Part shown: positions 58,038-64,000 of the stretch, piece after piece
How the letters are laid out: the number at the start of each line of letters is the position of its first letter
Position numbering within the stretch: position 1 is the stretch's first letter
From: Xanthobacteraceae bacterium
Lineage (GTDB): Bacteria; Pseudomonadota; Alphaproteobacteria; Rhizobiales; Xanthobacteraceae
Assembly: GCA_024508855.1 (NCBI GenBank)
Contig: JANINJ010000074.1
Location: forward strand, 1 to 64,000
DNA length: 64,000 bases
Direction of reading: 5' to 3'
The notes under the pieces: model-generated
The model's input: the letters and a program-made list of their open reading frames with translations, nothing else
What the model was told of the DNA's origin: nothing
Database searches by the model: none
Translations under genes and position numbers: made by a program

Positions 58038-59570
58038 CTAGTACGCATTCTCCGTCTTCAGCAGCGCCATCGGTGTCTTGAACAGGATGTAGATATCGAA
58101 CAGCACCGACCAATTCTCGATGTAGTAGAGATCGAACTCGACTCGCTTCTGGATTTTCTCCTCGCTGTCCACTTCACCGCGCCAGCCGTTGATCTGCGCC
58201 CAGCCGGTGATACCGGGCTTGACGCGGTGGCGCGCGAAATAGCCGTCGACGGCTTCGTCGAACAGGCGGGTGTTGAGCTTGCCCTGCACGGCGTGCGGGC
58301 GCGGTCCGACCAGCGAGAGGTTATGCTTGAAGACGACGTTGAACAGTTGCGGCAGTTCGTCGAGGCTGGTCTTGCGGATGAATTTTCCGACGCGGGTAAC
58401 GCGCGGATCGTTCTTGGTCACCACCTTGCTGGCGGTGGGATCGGCCTGATGGTGATACAGCGACCGGAACTTGAGGACGTCGATGCGCTCGTTGTTGAAG
58501 CCGAAGCGTTTCTGCCGGAACAGCACCGGGCCGGAACTGTCGAGCTTGATGGCCAGCGCGACGAGTGCCATTAGCGGCGACAGCAGCAGCAATATGATCG
58601 CGCCGACGACACGGTCGAAAAGCGATTTGGTCACCTGATCCCAGTCGGTGATCGGAGCTTCGAATACGTCGAGGGTCGGCACTTCGCCGAGATAGGAATA
58701 GGAGCGTGGGCGGAAACGCAGCTTGTTGGTGTGCGCCGACAATCGAATATCGACCGGCAGCACCCACAGCTTCTTCAGCATCTCGAGAATGCGGGTTTCC
58801 GCCGAGATCGGCATCGCGAACAGCACGAGATCGACGCGGGTGCGGTGCGCGAATTCCACGATATCGTCGATCTTGCCGAGCTTCGGAAGGCCGGCGCAGG
58901 TGTCGAGCGCGCGGGAATCGTTGCGGTCGTCGAATACGCCGAGGATGTCGAGATCGGAATCGTCCTGCGCCTTGAGAAGGTTGATCAGGTTCTCGCCGTT
59001 CTCGTCCGCTCCGACGATGATGGTGCGCCGGTCGAGCCGGCCGTCACGCGCCCAGCGCCGGACCAATGCTCGCAGCACCAGCCGGGAGATCATCAGGGCG
59101 GCCAGCCCGACGAAGAAGAATGCCAAGAGCCAGACGCGCGAAACCTCACCGCCGAGCTTGAGGAGAAATGACGCGCCTGTGAACAGCAGGAAGACGAAGG
59201 CCCAGGATGACATCATCCGCGTCATCTGCCGAAGCTGACCGCGGAATACCTGCACCTCGTAGATATCCGCCGCCTGGAAGCAGGCGATGGCGACGACGGT
59301 CATGGCGAGGATGGCTGCGATATAGGACCAGTTGAAGGCGTCCATCCGCTTCACGTAGCCCAGATACAGCGCAATGCCGATGGTCGCGATCAGCAGAAAA
59401 TCGATAAGGCGGACGACACCGGCGATCACGATCGGCGAATAGGCCGGGCGCACCTTCTGATTGGTCACCTGCAGCGCCGCCGCCGATAGTCGCCGTCGGC
59501 GTTCGACCCGCGGCGCACCGTTGGTGGCCGCGGCGGAATCTATCATGGAGCGGGCGTTGATTGGGTCCAC
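58038..59570 (-). CDS. Undecaprenyl-phosphate sugar-1-phosphate transferase (WcaJ/ExoY-type)
   Basis: A 510-aa polyprenyl glycosylphosphotransferase that starts a repeat unit by moving a sugar phosphate from UDP-sugar to undecaprenyl phosphate. Four N-terminal TMs (about 45-165), a Rossmann-like CoA-binding-type domain (about 180-300; [16 protein letters not shown]) and the catalytic C-terminal domain (about 310-510; [48 protein letters not shown]) are seen. The sugar, often glucose or galactose, cannot be fixed. It follows the GT4 gene. Confidence 0.93.
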   Translation of the reverse strand: MDPINARSMIDSAAATNGAPRVERRRRLSAAALQVTNQKVRPAYSPIVIAGVVRLIDFLLIATIGIALYLGYVKRMDAFNWSYIAAILAMTVVAIACFQAADIYEVQVFRGQLRQMTRMMSSWAFVFLLFTGASFLLKLGGEVSRVWLLAFFFVGLAALMISRLVLRALVRRWARDGRLDRRTIIVGADENGENLINLLKAQDDSDLDILGVFDDRNDSRALDTCAGLPKLGKIDDIVEFAHRTRVDLVLFAMPISAETRILEMLKKLWVLPVDIRLSAHTNKLRFRPRSYSYLGEVPTLDVFEAPITDWDQVTKSLFDRVVGAIILLLLSPLMALVALAIKLDSSGPVLFRQKRFGFNNERIDVLKFRSLYHHQADPTASKVVTKNDPRVTRVGKFIRKTSLDELPQLFNVVFKHNLSLVGPRPHAVQGKLNTRLFDEAVDGYFARHRVKPGITGWAQINGWRGEVDSEEKIQKRVEFDLYYIENWSVLFDIYILFKTPMALLKTENAY

Positions 59571-59683
59571 ATTGAATACCTGATCGTACGCAAAACACGT
59601 AAGTACGCGCGTGCGAAGGTGAAGGATACCCCTTCGGGTTAGTCGACAAATCGGAAGATTTGGTTATCGCAGGCAAAGAACGG

Positions 59684-60817
59684 TTAATGTTTGGCAAACG
59701 CCTCGCGATAACCTGAAATAATGCCCTCGACCATGCTCTTCTGCGAGAAGTGAAGGAATATCCGCTCGCGCAGCAGGCGGGCCCGCGCCAGCATCGCGTC
59801 ACGATCGTCGATGACGGCGGCGATGGCGTTCGCCATGGCATCCACATCGCTGGGCTTGAACAGGGCATCGGTATGTGACGCGAAGATCTCGGGGATGCCG
59901 CCGACATTGGCGGCGATCATCGGAATGCCGGCCGCCGCGGCTTCGATTACGACATACGGCATGGAATCGCCGCGCGACGGCACCACCAGCAGTCGGCCCT
60001 TGGAAAAGCCGTAGCGCGCCTTGACGTGGCCGATGAAGCGCACGGCGTCGCCGAGCTTGAGCCGTTCGATCTGGGCCTTCAGTGACGCGGTTTCCTCGCC
60101 GTCCCCGGCAAGCGTCAGGGTGATTTGCCTGCCGCCGGCACGCAACTTCGCGACCGCATCCACCAGCAGATCCGCACCCTTGATGTGACGAAACTCGCCG
60201 ACATAGACGAGATCGGTGGCGTCGTCCGCGAGCGCAACCGGATCGAATTCGCCGGCGGTGACGCCGTTGAAGACGCAGCGAACCAATCCCGACGGCACGC
60301 CGATCACGCGTTGATAGGTATCGCGCGCGAACGCGCTTTCGAACAGGAAGAGCTCGGTGCGGTTCATCAGCGCACGTTCGAGGCGGCTGTAAAAGGCGCC
60401 GGCCAGCGTATCGGGCGAATAATGCAGCGAGCCGCCGTGTGGCGTATAGACGCGGATATTGTTGGCGGTACGCGACGCCAGCCGGACGAACACACCGGCC
60501 TTGGCGCCGTGGCCGTGCAGCACTTGCGGATTCAGGCGGCGGATCAACCGGCTGAAGCGCGCCCAGAACACCACGTCGGTCGGGTGTGGTTCGCGGTGCA
60601 CCGGCAGGCGGTAGACGCCGAGGCGCATTCTAGGTGCGATCTCCGCCAGCGCCGCGTCGGCGCGCTCGCCGCCGGTCAGGCTGTCGGCGACGATGCCGAC
60701 CTCGTGGCCGCGCTCCGCCTGGCCGTTGGCGATATCGAGAATGTGACGGATGATTCCGCCGACCGGCGCGCGGACGGTGTGCAGAATGCGGAGCGGTTGA
60801 TCGGTCGATGTCGCCAT
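59684..60817 (-). CDS. Glycosyltransferase family 4 protein
   Basis: A 377-aa GT-B fold glycosyltransferase using nucleotide sugars. The N-domain has LHTVRAPVGGIIRHILDIAN and VLHGHGAKAGVFVRLAS. The C-domain has the nucleotide-binding LTLAGDGEETASLKAQI and VPSRGDSMPYVVIEAAAAGIP (the E-x7-E region) and VGGIPEIF. It adds a sugar to the growing lipid-linked unit made by the downstream transferase. Donor and linkage are unknown. It is divergent from the Wzz-type gene. Confidence 0.93.
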   Translation of the reverse strand: MATSTDQPLRILHTVRAPVGGIIRHILDIANGQAERGHEVGIVADSLTGGERADAALAEIAPRMRLGVYRLPVHREPHPTDVVFWARFSRLIRRLNPQVLHGHGAKAGVFVRLASRTANNIRVYTPHGGSLHYSPDTLAGAFYSRLERALMNRTELFLFESAFARDTYQRVIGVPSGLVRCVFNGVTAGEFDPVALADDATDLVYVGEFRHIKGADLLVDAVAKLRAGGRQITLTLAGDGEETASLKAQIERLKLGDAVRFIGHVKARYGFSKGRLLVVPSRGDSMPYVVIEAAAAGIPMIAANVGGIPEIFASHTDALFKPSDVDAMANAIAAVIDDRDAMLARARLLRERIFLHFSQKSMVEGIISGYREAFAKH

Positions 60818-61005
60818 GTATCAGAACCAGCGTTCGTCAATGACGACGGTGTCGCCGGAACAGACGTGTATCGCAAATGGCATAATGGGACGCGCATTGC
60901 CAGCGATGGTGGTGCGGATGAGGGCGGGGCCTCGCATTGAAATGATCCGTGGAAGATGCGACGGTATTTGAATAGGTCCGTCATCGTTAACAAAGCATAA
61001 TTACA

Positions 61006-61020
61006 GTTCCCTGACGGAAC
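61006..61020. promoter_or_regulatory. Inverted repeat upstream of Wzz-type gene
   Basis: GTTCC-CTGAC-GGAAC is a perfect 5-bp inverted repeat, about 94 bases before the start of the chain-length protein gene and in the 296-base divergent region that otherwise shows nothing recognisable. It could be an operator or an mRNA leader hairpin. No factor can be named. Confidence 0.4.
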
Positions 61021-61113
61021 CGTATAGGCTCGTGCTTAACGGACCGGAAACCATAATGCCCTCTAATCGACGCGCGGACGCTGCATCGCGCGGCGGCCGG
61101 TAGGAGTATTTCC

Positions 61114-63303
61114 ATGCGTTTCGATGTGCTGGGAAAGATCAAGGGCAGGCTGCCGAAGCGCCAGGCCGCAATCGCCGCCGAGCCGATATCTGTGCCCGAC
61201 CCGGTGCCTCCCTCTACGCCTGCATCTTCGGAAGCCGGCGACATCGATCTGCGCGCGATCGGGCAGAAACTGCTTGCCCGCAAGCGCTTCATTCTGATCC
61301 CGACCTTGCTCGCGGCCATCCTTTCGACGGTCGCCGTCAACATGATCACGCCGCGCTACAAGTCGGAAGCGCGCATCCTGATCGACGGGCGGGAGAACGT
61401 GTTCCTGCGGCCGAACGGCGAACGCAACGAAGAACGCAGCGCGCTCGATCCCGAAGCGGTCGCCAGCCAGGTCCAACTGCTGCTGTCGCGCGATCTGGCC
61501 CGGCAGGTCATCAAGAAGAACAAGCTCGCGGAGTTGCCGGAGTTCGATCCGGTACTGCGCGGCGTCTCTCCGGTGCGGTCGTTGCTTGGTCTGCTCGGCA
61601 TCCTGCGCGATCCGCTGCGCATGACGCCGGAAGAGCGCGTGATGGATTCCTATTACAGCCGCCTCACGGCTTACGCCGTCGACAAATCCCGCGTCGTCGT
61701 CGTGGAATTCCAGTCGCAGGATCCGGATCTCGCGGCGCGCGTCGCCAATTCGATCGCCGACGGCTATCTGGTGCTGCAGCAGGATGCGCGGCAGCAGCAG
61801 GCCAAGGCGGCCGGGCAGTGGCTATCCGGCGAGATCGATGGCCTGCGCAAGAAGGTCGCGGATGCGGAATCGCGCGCGGAAGCCTTCCGCTCCAAGTCGA
61901 GCCTGTTCGTCGGCACCAACAATACGACTTTGTCTAACCAGCAGCTGGGCGAACTGAATACGCAGTTGAACAACGCGCGGGCCCAGAAGTCCGACGCCGA
62001 GTCCAAGGCGCGCCTGATCCGTGAAATGCTCAAATCCGGCCGCCTTACCGAGGCCTCGGAAGTGCTGAACACCGAATTGATCCGCCGCTTGTCGGAGCAG
62101 CGCGTAACGCTGCGCGCGCAGCTTGCCGAACAATCCGCGACGTTGCTGGACAGCCACCCGCGCATCAAGGAACTGAAGGCGCAGATCGCCGACCTCGACA
62201 AGCAGATCCGCGAAGAGGCCACCAAGGTATCGCGCTCGCTCGAAAACGATGCGCGCATCGCCGAGGCCAAGGTTGAAAGCCTCAGCGCCAGCCTCGATCA
62301 GCTCAAGCGCCAGGCCACATCGACCAATGGGCAGGATGTGGAACTGCGCGCGCTGGAGCGCGAAGCCAAGGCCGAGCGCGATCTGCTGGAGTCCTATCTC
62401 GCCAAATATCGCGAGGCGACTGCGCGCGAGAACATTGATGCCGCGCCGGCCGATGGCCGCATCATTTCGCGTGCCTTCGTTTCGAACACGCCGGCCTACC
62501 CGAAGAAGCTGCCGATCATCTTGATCGCGACGCTGGCGACGCTGATGGCGACGGCGGGCTTTATCGTGAGCGGAGAATTGCTGCGGATGACGGCGCCGCG
62601 CGGCTTAACGCCGCTGGCATCGGCACAACCGATGCCGGCTGCATCCGCGCCGATCGCGCCGATCGAACCGACATTTGCCGCTCCGGAGCCGGTGGCCGAC
62701 AGCAGGGCAAAGGAATTGATGAAACTGGCCGACGCTCTCAGCGCGCCGGGCGCGCAGGCGCGCAAGATTGCGATCCTCGGTACCGGCAACAACAACCGGA
62801 CATCGGAGACTGCGCTGACGCTGGCGCGGCTACTGGCGCGACAGGCCAAGGTCGTGCTGATCGATCTGTCGGCATCGCCGATGCTTGCGGCCGCGGCCGT
62901 GGATCCATCGGCACCCGGTGTTGCCGATCTGGTGCGAGGGGAGGCGTCGTTCGGACAGATCATCAGCCGCGATCGGCTGTCGCCGGTTCATCTGGTGGGC
63001 GCTGGCCACACCGGCGATGATCGGACCCATCTGCAATCGCCGCGCCTGATCATGGCGGTGGACGCCCTGGTGCGGACCTACGATCACGTGCTGCTGGATG
63101 CCGGCACCGCCAATGACCTGCCGGCGTCGCTACTGACTGCCGATGCGCGGGCTGTCGTCGCACCCGATCCGTCGATGAGTGCCGATGCGCGCCGCGTCAT
63201 GAGCGAACAGCTCAAGGCGGTAGGCTTCGTTGATGTGACCATGCTGGGTACGCCCGCAGCCGCAGAGCCTGTCGCCACAGAGCCGCGCGTCGTCGCCGCC
63301 TGA
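61114..63303 (+). CDS. Wzz/GumC-type chain-length protein with degenerate kinase domain
   Basis: A 729-aa inner-membrane polysaccharide co-polymerase. TM1 lies at about 59-78, a Wzz domain at 45-150, periplasmic coiled coils at about 235-420 and TM2 at about 466-489, after the Pro-rich PAYPKKLP typical of PCP proteins. The cytoplasmic C-domain resembles a BY-kinase (CpsD/Wzc) but has TGNNNRTSETALTLA where a Walker A with GK(S/T) should be, followed by VVLIDLSASP. There is no C-terminal Tyr cluster. It is probably an inactive ParA-like fold with a structural role. Confidence 0.9.
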   Translation: MRFDVLGKIKGRLPKRQAAIAAEPISVPDPVPPSTPASSEAGDIDLRAIGQKLLARKRFILIPTLLAAILSTVAVNMITPRYKSEARILIDGRENVFLRPNGERNEERSALDPEAVASQVQLLLSRDLARQVIKKNKLAELPEFDPVLRGVSPVRSLLGLLGILRDPLRMTPEERVMDSYYSRLTAYAVDKSRVVVVEFQSQDPDLAARVANSIADGYLVLQQDARQQQAKAAGQWLSGEIDGLRKKVADAESRAEAFRSKSSLFVGTNNTTLSNQQLGELNTQLNNARAQKSDAESKARLIREMLKSGRLTEASEVLNTELIRRLSEQRVTLRAQLAEQSATLLDSHPRIKELKAQIADLDKQIREEATKVSRSLENDARIAEAKVESLSASLDQLKRQATSTNGQDVELRALEREAKAERDLLESYLAKYREATARENIDAAPADGRIISRAFVSNTPAYPKKLPIILIATLATLMATAGFIVSGELLRMTAPRGLTPLASAQPMPAASAPIAPIEPTFAAPEPVADSRAKELMKLADALSAPGAQARKIAILGTGNNNRTSETALTLARLLARQAKVVLIDLSASPMLAAAAVDPSAPGVADLVRGEASFGQIISRDRLSPVHLVGAGHTGDDRTHLQSPRLIMAVDALVRTYDHVLLDAGTANDLPASLLTADARAVVAPDPSMSADARRVMSEQLKAVGFVDVTMLGTPAAAEPVATEPRVVAA

Positions 63304-63311
63304 ACCGCATC

Positions 63312-63347
63312 CGTTCTGCGGAAGTAATTCGTTCTGCGGAAGTAAAT
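63312..63347 (+). repeat. Tandem 18-bp duplication
   Basis: CGTTCTGCGGAAGTAATT (63312-63329) is followed immediately by CGTTCTGCGGAAGTAAAT (63330-63347), 17 of 18 bases equal. It lies in the 50-base convergent gap between the Wzz-type gene and the CelD/GNAT-type gene. Confidence 0.9.
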
Positions 63348-63353
63348 TGTCGA

Positions 63354-64000
63354 TCAGCGGTGGATTGCGCCGCGCAGCACCTGCGCGGCCTTCATCAGCG
63401 CAGGCGTTTCCTTCACCATCCGCTTGGCATGCGACAAGGCCGACATGCCGGCCGCTGCCAGCTTTCCGCGTGTATTGAGGGCGAGGAAGCTGTCGAAGAT
63501 CGGCTCTCTCGTCTTGCAGAACAACTGCTTGTAATCATCGCTGCCGATGCCGAGATCGAGCGAGGTATATCCACGCTCGGCGTAGAAATCGACGATGTCA
63601 CGGATCAGGATCAGGCCTGGACTGTAACGCGCATTCGCCGACATGGTGTAGGTATTGAACATCATGGAGAAGCGGAGGTCGTCGGCGACGCCGGCGAAGA
63701 TCGCGATGGTTTCTTCCTCGGAATCCAGCGCATGAATTTCGATGGCGTGGCTGCCATCCGCAAGCCGCGTCATGCAGGCATCGCGTACGAAATCCTCGAC
63801 GCCCGGATCGGCGAACACGTTGGGTAGCTTCTGCGATGCCATGCGCGCCGGCTTGATGACGAAGAAGGCGTCGAGCAGGCGCTTGATGTCGGCGTCGGTG
63901 GTCGCCCGGACGTAGCGATAGCCGGGAAGCGCCTGCAGCTTGCGTTCCTTGCCCTTCAGTCTGCGCCGGAACGAATTGCTGATCCGCTCGGCCGGGGAAG
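63354..64000 (-). CDS. CelD/BcsL-like GNAT family protein, partial (N-terminus beyond window)
   Basis: The frame is open from 63354 to the window end, so the N-terminus is missing. The visible 215 residues include FRRRLKGKERKLQALPGYRY (the start of the GNAT-like core), then RMASQKLPNVFADPGVEDFV, LADGSHAIEIHAL, FNTYTMSANARYSPGLILI and SLDLGIGSDDYKQLF. These match the acetyltransferase-like CelD/BcsL (FemAB-related) family found in polysaccharide loci. It probably modifies a sugar or lipid-linked unit. An internal ATG at 63842 is not the start. Confidence 0.88.
   Translation of the reverse strand, partial: SPAERISNSFRRRLKGKERKLQALPGYRYVRATTDADIKRLLDAFFVIKPARMASQKLPNVFADPGVEDFVRDACMTRLADGSHAIEIHALDSEEETIAIFAGVADDLRFSMMFNTYTMSANARYSPGLILIRDIVDFYAERGYTSLDLGIGSDDYKQLFCKTREPIFDSFLALNTRGKLAAAGMSALSHAKRMVKETPALMKAAQVLRGAIHR

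Overview
The window is a GC-rich, almost fully coding chromosomal segment of an alphaproteobacterium of the order Hyphomicrobiales. It most resembles the Bradyrhizobium / Rhodopseudomonas / Afipia / Nitrobacter group (Nitrobacteraceae). This placement rests on gene content and order read from the translations (rpoZ-rsh-pdxJ-acpS-lepB-rnc-era-recO-parC; glyA-nrdR-ribD-ribE-ribH-nusB-thiL-hppA; bamE / CBP3-like / DUF177-plsX-fabH-ihfA-merR), on a cysteine-free Mg-type HemB, on a Mur/Fur-type box at mntH, and on palindromic repeats typical of rhizobia. No database search was possible.

Layout. 1-422: repeats, beginning inside the end of a repeated element. 0.4-7 kb: cell wall and maintenance genes (lytic transglycosylase, dapA, mscL, smpB, peroxiredoxin, uracil-DNA glycosylase, NYN protein). 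7.3-17.7 kb: conserved block for stringent response, PLP and ACP synthesis, signal peptidase, RNase III, Era, RecO and ParC. 18-25 kb: transport (AcrAB-type RND pair, MFS exporter, NRAMP Mn transporter). 25-30 kb: protein leucyltransferase, RDD protein, hemB, a small membrane protein, acyl-CoA synthetase. 30.4-36 kb: LdtR-type regulator, an 800-bp gene-free stretch holding a repeated structured element, a zinc-ribbon microprotein, GST, DUF4399 protein, an adenylate cyclase / FGE-like fusion and glyA. 36.4-41 kb: nrdR, riboflavin genes, nusB, thiL. 41.3-48.8 kb: proton pyrophosphatase, BamE, cytochrome bc1 chaperone, DUF177, phospholipid and fatty-acid initiation (plsX, fabH), IHF-alpha and a MerR regulator. 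48.9-56.6 kb: a tRNA-Pro followed by a more variable region of oxidoreductases with divergent LysR and MarR regulators. 56.6-64 kb: a surface or exopolysaccharide cluster (O-antigen ligase-like protein, polyprenyl glycosylphosphotransferase, GT4, Wzz/GumC-type protein, CelD/GNAT-type protein cut by the window end).

How the genes fit together. The 7-17 kb and 36-48 kb blocks are growth genes arranged as translationally coupled operons, with ATGA or GTGA overlaps at pdxJ/acpS, lepB/rnc, era/small membrane protein, nrdR/ribD and plsX/fabH. The 49-56 kb block consists of separate regulator-target pairs with visible inverted-repeat operators. The terminal cluster covers initiating sugar transfer, glycosyl transfer, chain-length control and polymerisation or ligation of one polysaccharide.

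No CRISPR array, insertion sequence, prophage or defence island was seen. The least explained parts are the repeated element at 1-150 / 31108-31625, the cyclase-FGE fusion without FGE cysteines, the Wzz protein with a P-loop-less kinase module, and the operator-start codon overlaps at mntH and the MarR gene.
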